38,208 nucleotides of DNA from JAEUNX01 sp034004685. Its GTDB lineage: Bacteria; Pseudomonadota; Gammaproteobacteria; Burkholderiales; Rhodocyclaceae. The first letter of the stretch is position 1. Each line of letters opens with the position of its first letter. Below, one piece after another: positions 15,734 to 23,269 of the stretch. A program made the translations under genes and the position numbers. Under the pieces are notes generated by a model. It had not been told where the DNA came from. It made no database searches and saw nothing but the letters and a program-made list of their open reading frames with translations. The DNA lies in assembly GCA_034004685.1 (NCBI GenBank), contig JAVEWG010000034.1, positions 1-38,208 on the forward strand, written 5' to 3'.

Positions 15734-17107
15734 TCAGGAATCCAGCCGGGCAATCCGGCTGCGGGGCGGGGCGGGCGTGTCGGTGAAGTACTGCTTGATG
15801 CCCCGCATGATGGCGTTGGCCATCCGGTCCTGGTAAGCGTCGTCGTTGAGGCGGCGCTCTTCCTCCGGATTGCTGATGAAGGCGGTCTCCACCAGGATCG
15901 ACGGGATGTCGGGAGCCTTGAGCACCGCGAAACCCGCCTGTTCCACGCCGTCCTTGTGGAGGGTGTTGATGTTACCCAGTTGATTCAGGACGGCCTTGCC
16001 GACCCGCATGCTGTCATTGATGGTGGCGGTTTGGGAGAGGTCGAGCAGGGTGCGGGCCAGGTGGCCATCCTTGCCGCCGATATTGACCCCGCCGATCAGG
16101 TCCGCGTCGTTTTCCTTCTGGGCCAGGTAGCGGGCCGCGGCGGAGCTGGCGCCCCGCTCCGACAGCACGAATACCGAGCTGCCCCGGGCGTCGGGGCGGA
16201 TGAAGGCATCGGCGTGGATCGAGACGAACAGATCGGCCTGCACCCGGCGTGCCTTCTGGACCCGCTGGCCCAGGGGCACGAAGAAGTCTCCGTCCCGGGT
16301 CAGCATGGCCCGCATGTTGGGCTGAGCGTCGATCTTGGCCTTGAGGCGGCGGGCCACTTCCAGAGTCACATTCTTTTCATAGCTGCCGGCCGCGCCCACT
16401 GCTCCTGGATCCTCGCCGCCGTGGCCTGGGTCGATGGCGACGGTGACCAGGCGGGAAACTTCAGGCTCGCGCCGGCCGGGCCGGCGTGGAGCTTCGTTGC
16501 CCCGGGGCTCCTGGGCGGTTTGTGGTGCCTGGGCCGCGGGGGCAGCCTCGGCCTGGGTCAGGGCTCGCTCGGGAGTGGGGGCGTTGCCGACGGCGGCTTC
16601 CGAGGGGGTGGATTTCTGGATCAGGGCCAACAAGGGGTCGTTGGGCACGCTGGGGTAGAGGTCCACCACCAGGCGATGGCCGTAGTTGCCCACCGGGGGC
16701 AGAGTGAACAGCTGGGGGTTGATCTCGGCCTTGAGTTCTACCACCAAGCGTACGACGCCGGGACGGTTGCGGCCGGCCCGGATGAGCTTGATGTAGGGGT
16801 CGGCGTCGGTGATCTGGGACGGGAGGCTTTGCAGGACGCTGGTGAGTTCCACCCCTTCAAGATCGATGACCAGACGCTCCGGATCCTTCACCACCATGTG
16901 GCTGAAACGCAGCTCTCCGCGGCCTTCCAGGGTAATCCGGGTGTAGTCCTCGGCGGGCCAGACCCGCACCGCCAGCACGCTGGTCTGGGCTGCCCGGCCA
17001 ACCGGGCTGACCAGCAGGGCCAGGGCCGCGCCGGAAAATTTCAGGAGTTCCCGCCTGGCGCGGGAGGGGCGACCATGCCGGGGGGTATCTGGAGCGTTTT
17101 CAGACAT
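15734..17107 (-). CDS. amiC: N-acetylmuramoyl-L-alanine amidase, AmiC type
   Basis: This 457-residue periplasmic zinc amidase removes stem peptides from peptidoglycan to split daughter cells. An RR-containing signal (RARRELLKFSGAALALLVSP, residues 16-35) suggests Tat export, as for E. coli AmiC. An AMIN domain (about 45-155) for septal targeting is followed by a Pro/Ala/Glu-rich linker (about 160-215) and an Amidase_3 domain. Zinc ligands are His229 (DPGHGG), Glu244 (YEKN) and His298 (SIHAD); Glu407 (VETAFISN) is catalytic. Its start lies inside the 3' end of tsaE, overlapping by 67 nt. A candidate promoter lies within tsaE at 17324-17352. EnvC/NlpD-type activators are not in the window; FtsEX, which controls such amidases in other bacteria, is. 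Confidence 0.96.
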   Translation of the reverse strand: MSENAPDTPRHGRPSRARRELLKFSGAALALLVSPVGRAAQTSVLAVRVWPAEDYTRITLEGRGELRFSHMVVKDPERLVIDLEGVELTSVLQSLPSQITDADPYIKLIRAGRNRPGVVRLVVELKAEINPQLFTLPPVGNYGHRLVVDLYPSVPNDPLLALIQKSTPSEAAVGNAPTPERALTQAEAAPAAQAPQTAQEPRGNEAPRRPGRREPEVSRLVTVAIDPGHGGEDPGAVGAAGSYEKNVTLEVARRLKAKIDAQPNMRAMLTRDGDFFVPLGQRVQKARRVQADLFVSIHADAFIRPDARGSSVFVLSERGASSAAARYLAQKENDADLIGGVNIGGKDGHLARTLLDLSQTATINDSMRVGKAVLNQLGNINTLHKDGVEQAGFAVLKAPDIPSILVETAFISNPEEERRLNDDAYQDRMANAIMRGIKQYFTDTPAPPRSRIARLDS

Positions 17108-17577
17108 GCGATGCCGACCTCCGAACAGGCCTGAATGCGGGCGTTGCGGCCATTTCCGACCACCGCCAGGGTGATTTCCACATCTGGCGGAGCGAGATAG
17201 GGGCTAGCCTTGTCTGGCCATTCCACCAGACAGGCGCCCTGGCCGGCGAAGTACTCGTCGAGGCCGGCATCCAGGTATTCTTCTGGAGAACTGAAACGAT
17301 AAAAATCAAAGTGATATAAGTCTAATCTAGAAAGAACATAAGGTTCAATCAAGGTGTAAGTGGGACTCTTCACGTTTCCGGCATGGCCCAGGGCCCGCAA
17401 CAGGCCCCGCACCAGGGTGGTCTTGCCGGCCCCCAGGTCGCCCTGCAGGTAAATCACCAGCCCCGGCTTGATCAGGGGCGCCAGAGCGCCTCCCAGGATC
17501 TCGGTGGCGGCGGTGTCGGGCAAGTACAGAGTGGGCGGGGCGCCGTTATCATCAGCGGCATGGACGGAATCGATCAT
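17041..17577 (-). CDS. tsaE: tRNA threonylcarbamoyladenosine biosynthesis ATPase TsaE
   Basis: This 178-residue P-loop ATPase works with TsaB and TsaD to make t6A37 in tRNAs reading ANN codons. Walker A is GDLGAGKTT (46-54); SPTYTLIEPY and DLYHFDFYRF are the conserved follow-on motifs, then CLVEWPDK. It is about 25 residues longer than E. coli TsaE, split between an N-terminal lead and a C-terminal tail that overlaps amiC. The ATG at 17577 is the best start; a much longer reverse frame reaching 18642 is a shadow of queG. About 66 bases in its middle are extraordinarily AT-rich and use rare codons (TTA, AGA, TCT). Its start overlaps the divergent queG start by 18 bp. Confidence 0.95.
   Translation of the reverse strand: MIDSVHAADDNGAPPTLYLPDTAATEILGGALAPLIKPGLVIYLQGDLGAGKTTLVRGLLRALGHAGNVKSPTYTLIEPYVLSRLDLYHFDFYRFSSPEEYLDAGLDEYFAGQGACLVEWPDKASPYLAPPDVEITLAVVGNGRNARIQACSEVGIACLKTLQIPPGMVAPPAPGGNS
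17287..17352. other. AT-rich island inside tsaE
   Basis: By hand count only 18 of these 66 bases are G or C (27%), while surrounding genes use G or C at nearly every third codon position. The frame stays open and encodes the conserved LIEPYVLSRLDLYHFDFYRF region, so it is not an insertion. Confidence 0.85.
17324..17352 (-). promoter_or_regulatory. Candidate internal promoter for amiC
   Basis: On the reverse strand TTGATT (17347-17352) and TAGATT (17324-17329) are separated by exactly 17 nt. Each hexamer matches four of six consensus bases. Transcription would start near 17317, about 210 nt before the amiC ATG. Confidence 0.4.
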
Positions 17578-18672
17578 GGAGGGGTCTCCCGGGAGGGGGG
17601 CGAGGGGGCGCAAGCCTGGGCCGATCTGCGCCGGCGCATCGAGGGTTGGGCGGTGGAGCTGGGTTTCGATGGGATCAGCGTGGCGGATATCGACCTGGAG
17701 GACGCGGCGCCCGGGCTGGCGGCCTGGTTGGCGGCGGGTTTCCACGGCGAGATGGATTATATGGGCAAACATGGGGCCAAACGCTGGCGCCCCGGGGAGT
17801 TGGTGCCCGGCACCCGGCGGGTGATCTGCGCCCGCCTGACCTATCTGCCCGAAGGCGCCCCGGCCCTGGAAAACCTGGCCGATGGCAGCCGGGCCTTCAT
17901 CTCCCGGTACGCATTGGGGCGGGACTACCACAAGGTGCTGCGCAGCCGCCTGCAAAGACTGGCGAAGCGGATCGGCCAGGAGGTGCCCCACGGCTTCCGG
18001 GTTTTCGTGGATTCGGCGCCGGTGATGGAGGTGGCCCTGGCCAGCCGGTCGGGCCTGGGCTGGCGGGGCAAGCACACCTTGCTGATTCGGCGGGAGGCGG
18101 GCTCCTGGTTCTTCCTGGGGGAGCTGTTCACCGACCTGCCCCTGCCGGTGGATCCGCCCCAGTCCGAGCACTGCGGTACTTGCCGGGCCTGCCTGGCGGC
18201 CTGTCCCACCAACGCCATTGTGGCCCCTTATCAGGTGGACGCCCGGCGCTGCATCTCCTACCTGACCATCGAGCTGGCCGGGCCGATTCCCGAAGACCTG
18301 CGGCCGCTCCTGGGCAACCGCATCTATGGCTGCGACGACTGTCAGCTGGCCTGCCCCTGGAACCGCTTCGGCCGGCTCACCCGGGAGCCGGATTTCGCGC
18401 CCCGCCACGGCCTGGACCAGGCGGCTCTGGCGGAGCTGTTCGCCTGGAGCGAGGCGGACTTCAATCAGCGGATGGCCGGCAGCGCGATCTACCGGATCGG
18501 CCATGAACGCTGGCTGCGCAACATCGCGGTGGCCCTGGGCAATGCCCCGACCACGCCAGCGGTGTTGGCGGCGCTGGCGGCCCGCGCCCAGGACCCCTCG
18601 GCGCTGGTGCGGGAGCACGTGGCCTGGGCGCTGGCCCGCCATGGGGTCGTCGCCAGCGTCCCCCCGGCGTAG
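17560..18672 (+). CDS. queG: Epoxyqueuosine reductase
   Basis: This 370-residue cobalamin-dependent iron-sulfur enzyme reduces epoxyqueuosine to queuosine at the wobble base of tRNA-Asp, Asn, His and Tyr. Two 4Fe-4S clusters are indicated by Cys205, 208, 211 and 215 (CGTCRACLAAC) and Cys231, 258, 261 and 265 (CDDCQLACPWN). VDSAPVMEVA contains Asp151, matching the catalytic aspartate of the family. A HEAT-like helical tail (about 310-370) binds tRNA. Length is near the usual 350-380. The only ATG that keeps the conserved WADLRRRIEGWAVELGF helix is at 17560, which has no clear ribosome binding site and lies inside the divergent tsaE gene; the start is the least certain part. Confidence 0.94.
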   Translation: MDGIDHGGVSREGGEGAQAWADLRRRIEGWAVELGFDGISVADIDLEDAAPGLAAWLAAGFHGEMDYMGKHGAKRWRPGELVPGTRRVICARLTYLPEGAPALENLADGSRAFISRYALGRDYHKVLRSRLQRLAKRIGQEVPHGFRVFVDSAPVMEVALASRSGLGWRGKHTLLIRREAGSWFFLGELFTDLPLPVDPPQSEHCGTCRACLAACPTNAIVAPYQVDARRCISYLTIELAGPIPEDLRPLLGNRIYGCDDCQLACPWNRFGRLTREPDFAPRHGLDQAALAELFAWSEADFNQRMAGSAIYRIGHERWLRNIAVALGNAPTTPAVLAALAARAQDPSALVREHVAWALARHGVVASVPPA

Positions 18673-18707
18673 AATCGCGCCTCCCTGTCCTTGCCGTGAT
18701 GCTTCCC

Positions 18708-19517
18708 ATGCCCCTCGACCGCGATCTGCCCATTGGTGTTTTCGATTCCGGCGTCGGCGGTCTGACGGTGGTTCGGGCCCTGATGGAACGCCTGCCCCTG
18801 GAGAGCATCCTGTACTTTGGCGATACCGCCCGGGTGCCCTATGGGATCAAGTCGGTTTCCACCATTGAGCACTTCTCCGGGCAGATCACGGATTTCCTCC
18901 TGGGGCGGGGGGTGAAGATGCTGATCATCGCCTGCAACACCATGGCGGCGGTGGCCGCCCAGGTGGTCAAGGACAAGGCCGGCAAGATCCCGGTACTGGA
19001 CGTGATCGATGCCGGTGCCCGGGCGGCGGTGGCCCAGTCCCGTTCCCGCGCCATTGGCGTGATCGGCACCCCGACCACGGTCAATTCCAATGCCTATGCC
19101 CGTCGCATGCATGCTCTGGATCCGGCGGTGCGGGTCTATTCCCAGGCTTGCCCCCTGTTTGTGCCCCTGGTGGAGGAGGGTTGGCTGGACCATCCGGTAA
19201 CGCGTCTCACCGCCCAGGAATACCTGCGCCCGGTGCTGGCGGAGGAGGTGGATAGCCTGGTGCTGGGGTGCACCCACTACCCCCTGTTGAAGCCCTTGCT
19301 GCAAGAAGTGGCGGGGTTCGACATCCGCCTGGTGGATTCCGCCATCACCACCGCCGAGCAGGCGGCCAGGCGGCTGGCGGAACTGGATCTGGCTCGACGG
19401 GGCGAGGTCCTGCCGGATTACCGTTATGTGGTGACGGACATTCCCCTGCGTTTCCAGACCATCGGTGAACGCTTTCTGGGGCGCTCCCTGGGGCAAGTGG
19501 AAAAAGTGGAGTGGTAG
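18708..19517 (+). CDS. murI: Glutamate racemase
   Basis: This 269-residue cofactor-independent racemase makes D-glutamate for peptidoglycan. The two catalytic cysteines are Cys76 (IIACNTMAA) and Cys188 (VLGCTHYPLL); IGVFDSGVGGLTV and YFGDTARVPYG are the family N-terminal motifs. ATG 18708 (MPLDRDLPIG) places the first motif at the usual distance; ATG 18699 and GTG 18696 are alternatives, and none has a clear Shine-Dalgarno sequence. It follows queG by 35 nt, probably in one transcript. It converges on the sulfurtransferase gene with a 4-nt gap and no terminator hairpin between them. Confidence 0.96.
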   Translation: MPLDRDLPIGVFDSGVGGLTVVRALMERLPLESILYFGDTARVPYGIKSVSTIEHFSGQITDFLLGRGVKMLIIACNTMAAVAAQVVKDKAGKIPVLDVIDAGARAAVAQSRSRAIGVIGTPTTVNSNAYARRMHALDPAVRVYSQACPLFVPLVEEGWLDHPVTRLTAQEYLRPVLAEEVDSLVLGCTHYPLLKPLLQEVAGFDIRLVDSAITTAEQAARRLAELDLARRGEVLPDYRYVVTDIPLRFQTIGERFLGRSLGQVEKVEW

Positions 19518-19521
19518 GACC

Positions 19522-20379
19522 TCAGGCGGGGCCGGTGGCCATGGGGCGCGCCGGATCGGCGCACCACTCGCTCCAGGAGCCGGGGTAGAGGCGGGAGCCG
19601 GCAAGGCCCGCCGATTCCATGGCCAGCAGGTTGTGGCACGCGGTGACCCCGGAACCGCACTGGTGCACCACCCGGTGGGCGTCGCCGCCATGGAGCAGGG
19701 TGCCGTACTCCTTCTGAAGCACCGAAGCCTGCTTGAAGCAGCCATCGGGCCCCAGGTTGTCCTTGAACCAGCGGTTGATGGCGCCCGGGATGTGGCCGCC
19801 CACCGGGTCCAGGGTCTCATTCTCACCCCGGAAGCGGTCCGGGCTGCGGGCGTCGATCAGCAGCATGCCGGGCTCGCCCAGGGATCGTTCTACCCCGGAC
19901 ACCTCCATCACCATCTGAGCCTGCAGGGCCACCACGTAGGGCAGGGGCTCGGGGGTCGGCACCGCTGCGCTGAGGGCGAGTCCGGCCCCCAGCCAGGCCT
20001 GCAGGCCGCCGTCGAGCACCGCCACCCGGCGATGGCCCAGCCAGCGCAGCAACCACCACAGGCGGGCGGCGAACATGCCGGAGGCGTCGTCGTAGACCAC
20101 GACCTGGGTGTGGTTGCCCACCCCGCAGGCTTCCAGCCGGGCGGCCAGCCGCGCGGGGTCGGGCAGGGGGTGGCGGCCGTTGGTGCCCGTCATGGGGCCG
20201 GACAAGTCTTCGTCCAGATGGAGGAACTGGGCGCCGGGCAGGTGGGACTCGGCATAGACCTTGCGGCCGAAGTCCGGGTCGCGCAAATCGTGACGGCAGT
20301 CAAAGATGCGCCAGTCTGGTTCGCCAGCCTGCTGGGCCAGCTCCCGGGGGGAAATAAGGGTGGTGTAGGAGGCGGTCAC
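19522..20379 (-). CDS. sseA: 3-mercaptopyruvate sulfurtransferase (two-domain rhodanese)
   Basis: This 285-residue tandem rhodanese transfers sulfur from 3-mercaptopyruvate to thiols or cyanide. The N-terminal domain is inactive (structural; WRIFDCRHDL, LDGGLQAWL). The C-terminal domain has the active-site loop CGSGVTA with Cys241; this loop is typical of mercaptopyruvate rather than thiosulfate sulfurtransferases. The GTG at 20379 overlaps the upstream stop codon (GTGA) and matches the N-terminus of relatives (TLIS); a second GTG at 20409 with GAGG seven bases upstream would add ten residues and cannot be excluded. It is cotranscribed with the SpoIIAA-like gene. Confidence 0.94.
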   Translation of the reverse strand: MTASYTTLISPRELAQQAGEPDWRIFDCRHDLRDPDFGRKVYAESHLPGAQFLHLDEDLSGPMTGTNGRHPLPDPARLAARLEACGVGNHTQVVVYDDASGMFAARLWWLLRWLGHRRVAVLDGGLQAWLGAGLALSAAVPTPEPLPYVVALQAQMVMEVSGVERSLGEPGMLLIDARSPDRFRGENETLDPVGGHIPGAINRWFKDNLGPDGCFKQASVLQKEYGTLLHGGDAHRVVHQCGSGVTACHNLLAMESAGLAGSRLYPGSWSEWCADPARPMATGPA

Positions 20380-20738
20380 CGAGCCGTCTCGGGGGTTTCG
20401 GCCAGCCACTGGCGGGCCTCGGTCTCGTCGTCGAAGACCTGGATGTCAGCCGACACGAACAGCTGGGAGATCCAGGCGCTCCAGGTGGCCCACTGGTCAG
20501 TGGTCAGCACCGCGATACGTCCGAAGTCCTGGGCGTGGCTGCGGGAGAAGCGGATTTCCTCCCACGCTAGATCCAGGGTGAAGCCAGCCATCTGGCGCAG
20601 ATCCATGAGGAGATTGATTGGCCCGTCGAAGCGGATCTTGTACTCCACCAGCTCCTCGAATTCCTTGTAATCGGCCAGGGTGAATTCGCCGAAGACGGTG
20701 ACGCTGACCAGGTTGGGACCGTGATCGGTGGTGATCAT
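20376..20738 (-). CDS. SpoIIAA-like (STAS-fold) small protein
   Basis: A 120-residue cytoplasmic protein with no signal or membrane segment. The pattern of alternating strands and helices (VSVTVFGEFTLADYKEFEEL, INLLMDLRQMAGFTL, IAVLTTDQWATW, DIQVFDDETEARQWLAE) matches the SpoIIAA-like family, found as single-domain proteins in many proteobacteria. No canonical phosphorylatable serine motif of true anti-anti-sigma factors is obvious. No molecular role is established. The start at 20738 has GGAGAA six bases upstream. It is the first gene of a two-gene unit with the sulfurtransferase gene and has a well-formed promoter just upstream. Confidence 0.85.
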   Translation of the reverse strand: MITTDHGPNLVSVTVFGEFTLADYKEFEELVEYKIRFDGPINLLMDLRQMAGFTLDLAWEEIRFSRSHAQDFGRIAVLTTDQWATWSAWISQLFVSADIQVFDDETEARQWLAETPETAR

Positions 20739-20780
20739 GGGGGGTTCTCCGCAAGGATGGGGAAAGGATGATTGGGACCT

Positions 20781-20809
20781 ACTATAGACCCGCCCCCCAG
20801 CCGCTTCAA
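20781..20809 (-). promoter_or_regulatory. Sigma-70 promoter of the SpoIIAA-like/sulfurtransferase unit
   Basis: On the reverse strand TTGAAG (20804-20809) and TATAGT (20781-20786) have a 17-nt spacer; TATAGT matches five of six consensus bases. It overlaps the stop codon of the eamA-type gene. The predicted transcript starts near 20774, about 36 nt before the start codon. Confidence 0.6.
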
Positions 20810-21708
20810 TCGTTGCTGGCCGAGGCTTGGGCCGCGGTCTGGAGAGGACTTTGGGAAACGGGGCCGGAGGGCCGGTTGGCGGCCAGGGAAATGACCAGCC
20901 CGCTGAGGATGATCAGCCCGATGGCCAGCCAGGCCGCCACGGGAAGATGTTCGCCCCACAGCACCACCCCGAACAGGCTGGCGAAGATCACCGTGGAATA
21001 GGCCAGATTGGCCGATACCAGGGTCTTGCCGTAACGGTAGGAGCGGGTCATGGCCAACTGGGCCAGGGCGGCGAACAGCCCGACCCCCAGCAGCGCCGGC
21101 AAATCGGCCAGGGGCACGGGGTGGAAGCCCCCGGTAAGCAGGGTCCACGCCAGCCCCAGTATCAAGGTGAGGGCGGAAAACCAGAAGACGGTGCGGGACT
21201 CGGGCTCCCCCAGCTGGCCGAGTTCCCGCACATTGATATAGGCCACGCTGGCGATCAGCCCGGACAGCAGTCCCGCCGCCGCCCCGGGCCACTGGTCGGC
21301 CTGCAGGGTCGGGCGCAACAGCAGCACCACGCCGGCAAAGCCGATGAGCACCGCCGTGGCCAGGGGCCAGGCGACCCGCTCCCGCATCCAGAGGGCGAGG
21401 ATCAGGGCCACGAAGATGGGGGAGGTGTAGTTGAGGGTGACGGCGGTGGCCAGGGGTAGGATGCCAATGGCGTAATAGTAGGCGGCCAGGGCGACGGAGC
21501 CGGCTACTCCCCGGGACAGCTGCATTCGCCAATGGGGGGTGGCGGCGGGTATCCGCCCGAAACGCAACAGGGCAAAACTCACCCCGAGGGCCACCAGCCC
21601 CCGATAGATGGTGAGCTCCCCGACGCCAAAATGGGCCGAGCTGATCTTGACGCATACCCCCATGCAGGCGAACAGGAAGCTGGCGGCGATCATCCACAGG
21701 GACGGCAT
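20806..21708 (-). CDS. EamA-family (DMT superfamily) membrane transporter
   Basis: A 300-residue integral membrane protein with about ten hydrophobic segments in two EamA repeats (about 5-135 and 145-285). TLNYTSPIFVALILALWMRE and YSTVIFASLFGVVLWGE are the paired motifs at the repeat ends typical of the family (DME/RhaT-like drug or metabolite exporters). The substrate cannot be inferred. The ATG at 21708 has no evident Shine-Dalgarno sequence. It follows ftsX by 14 nt and is probably the last gene of ftsY-ftsE-ftsX-eamA, though nothing ties it to cell division. Confidence 0.92.
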   Translation of the reverse strand: MPSLWMIAASFLFACMGVCVKISSAHFGVGELTIYRGLVALGVSFALLRFGRIPAATPHWRMQLSRGVAGSVALAAYYYAIGILPLATAVTLNYTSPIFVALILALWMRERVAWPLATAVLIGFAGVVLLLRPTLQADQWPGAAAGLLSGLIASVAYINVRELGQLGEPESRTVFWFSALTLILGLAWTLLTGGFHPVPLADLPALLGVGLFAALAQLAMTRSYRYGKTLVSANLAYSTVIFASLFGVVLWGEHLPVAAWLAIGLIILSGLVISLAANRPSGPVSQSPLQTAAQASASND

Positions 21709-21722
21709 GGGCGGGATGGCGC

Positions 21723-22610
21723 TTACAGGTGGCGGCGCAGGGCCAGGGCCGAGCCGGCCAGGCCGAGGAGGGCGGCGAAGCCCAGGAGCAGTCCGACGGC
21801 CTCGGGGGCCAGGCGCCCCAGGCTGAACACGGTGCCGTAGGTCTGGGCGATGCGCTCCACCGCTGGGGCCAGGAGTTCCAGGGACAGGGCGGCGATACCC
21901 CAGGCGAAGAGCCCGCCCCCCAGGCCCTGGAGCCCTCCCAGCCAGTAGAAGGGGCGGCGGATGAAGGGCGTGGTGGCCCCCAGCACTCGGCTGACCTCGA
22001 TCTCTTCCCGCCGGGTCATGATCTGCAGGCGGATGGTGTTGAAGGTGATGATCACCAGGGCGCTGCCCAGCACGCCGGCCAGCAGGTACATGACCAGCCG
22101 GCCAAAATCGATGAGGGCGGTCAGGCGCTGGACCCACAGGGTATCCACCTGGGCATGCTCGACCCGGGCGTGGTGGGCGTAGCGGGCTTGAACCGCCTCG
22201 AAAGCGGCGAGATCCGGGGCCCGCAGGGTCAGGATGAAGGCGTCTGGCAGGGGGTTGGCGGGCAGGGTGTCCAGGACGTCGGCCAGGCCGTTCCGGGCCA
22301 GATCGGTCCGGGCTTCGTCCCGGGACACGAAGCGCAGGGCAGACAGGCTGGCGTCGTTGCGCAGGGTCCGCTCCAGCTTGGCTCGCTCCTCGGCGCTGGT
22401 GTCATCCTTCAGGAACAGGGTCATTTCCGGCCTGCCGCTGACCCCCGAGGCCAGGCTCGCCAGGCTGTCGAAGAGGGCCAGGCCGGTGGCGGGCAGGGCC
22501 AGGGCCAGGCCGATCACCAGGCTGGACAGGAGGCTGCCCAGGGGCTGGGCCGCCAGATTCCCCAGGGCCAGGCCGAGGGCCCGCCAGTGGGCCGCGAACC
22601 AGGCCTTCAT
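21723..22610 (-). CDS. ftsX: Cell division protein FtsX
   Basis: This 295-residue inner-membrane permease-like partner of FtsE relays its ATPase cycle to periplasmic peptidoglycan hydrolase activators. Four membrane segments are visible (about 25-48, 170-192, 215-240, 265-290) with a large periplasmic domain between the first two (about 50-165). The MTRREEIEVSRVLGATTPFI block after the second segment is the cytoplasmic coupling region conserved in FtsX. Its start overlaps the ftsE stop by 4 nt. Confidence 0.97.
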   Translation of the reverse strand: MKAWFAAHWRALGLALGNLAAQPLGSLLSSLVIGLALALPATGLALFDSLASLASGVSGRPEMTLFLKDDTSAEERAKLERTLRNDASLSALRFVSRDEARTDLARNGLADVLDTLPANPLPDAFILTLRAPDLAAFEAVQARYAHHARVEHAQVDTLWVQRLTALIDFGRLVMYLLAGVLGSALVIITFNTIRLQIMTRREEIEVSRVLGATTPFIRRPFYWLGGLQGLGGGLFAWGIAALSLELLAPAVERIAQTYGTVFSLGRLAPEAVGLLLGFAALLGLAGSALALRRHL

Positions 22611-23269
22611 GCCGCCTCCTCGGCCAGCCGGCCATGGCTGAGGCGCACCAGGCGCGGGTTGGCGCCGGCGAAGAGGTTGGCGTCGTGGGTGGACACGATC
22701 ACCGTGACGCCGGCGGCATTGAAGGAGCGGAACAGGTCAGCGATCTCCCGGGCGTAGGCCGGGTCCAGGTGGGCGGTGGGTTCGTCGGCGATGAGGATCG
22801 AGGGCTTGTTGACGATGGCCCGGGCGATGGCTACCCGTTGCTGTTCGCCCCCCGACAGGGCCACCGGACTTTCCGTCAGGCGGTCGGCCAGGCCGACCCG
22901 TTCCAGGGCGGCCCGGGCCCGGTGCTCCGCTTCCTTGCGGGACAGGCCGGCGATCTCCAGGGGCAGAGCGACGTTGCGGAAGACGTCGCGATCGGTGAGC
23001 AGTCGGGATTCCTGGAGGATCAGGCCGAGCTTGCGGCGCAGGTAGGGAATGGCCGAGGCGGGCAGATGGCCCACGTCCTGGCCGTTGATCAGGACCCGGC
23101 CGCTGGTGGGGCGTTCGATGGCCGGAATCATCTTGAGGAGGGTGCTCTTGCCGGCGCCGGAATGACCAGAGAGCACCACCAGCTCGGCGTGGCGGATGGT
23201 GCAGCTGATTCCGGCCAGGGCCTCGTGGCCGCCGGGATAACACTTGCCCACCGCTTCGAACTCGATCAT
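22607..23269 (-). CDS. ftsE: Cell division ATP-binding protein FtsE
   Basis: This 220-residue ABC ATPase drives FtsX at the division septum. Walker A is GHSGAGKS (35-42), the Q-loop ILQESRLL (84-91), the ABC signature LSGGEQQ (138-144), Walker B ILIADE (158-163) and the switch histidine His195 (STHD). All catalytic elements are intact. Two small deviations are EPTAHLD where most FtsE proteins read EPTGNLD, and LQES in place of the common FQDH. It overlaps both neighbours by 4 nt, so ftsY, ftsE and ftsX are translationally coupled. Confidence 0.98.
   Translation of the reverse strand: MIEFEAVGKCYPGGHEALAGISCTIRHAELVVLSGHSGAGKSTLLKMIPAIERPTSGRVLINGQDVGHLPASAIPYLRRKLGLILQESRLLTDRDVFRNVALPLEIAGLSRKEAEHRARAALERVGLADRLTESPVALSGGEQQRVAIARAIVNKPSILIADEPTAHLDPAYAREIADLFRSFNAAGVTVIVSTHDANLFAGANPRLVRLSHGRLAEEAA

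Noticed and set aside
17578..18642. N-terminal extension of tsaE by about 355 codons on the reverse strand
   Set aside because: The extension runs opposite queG, whose iron-sulfur motifs are certain, and no TsaE has such an extension.
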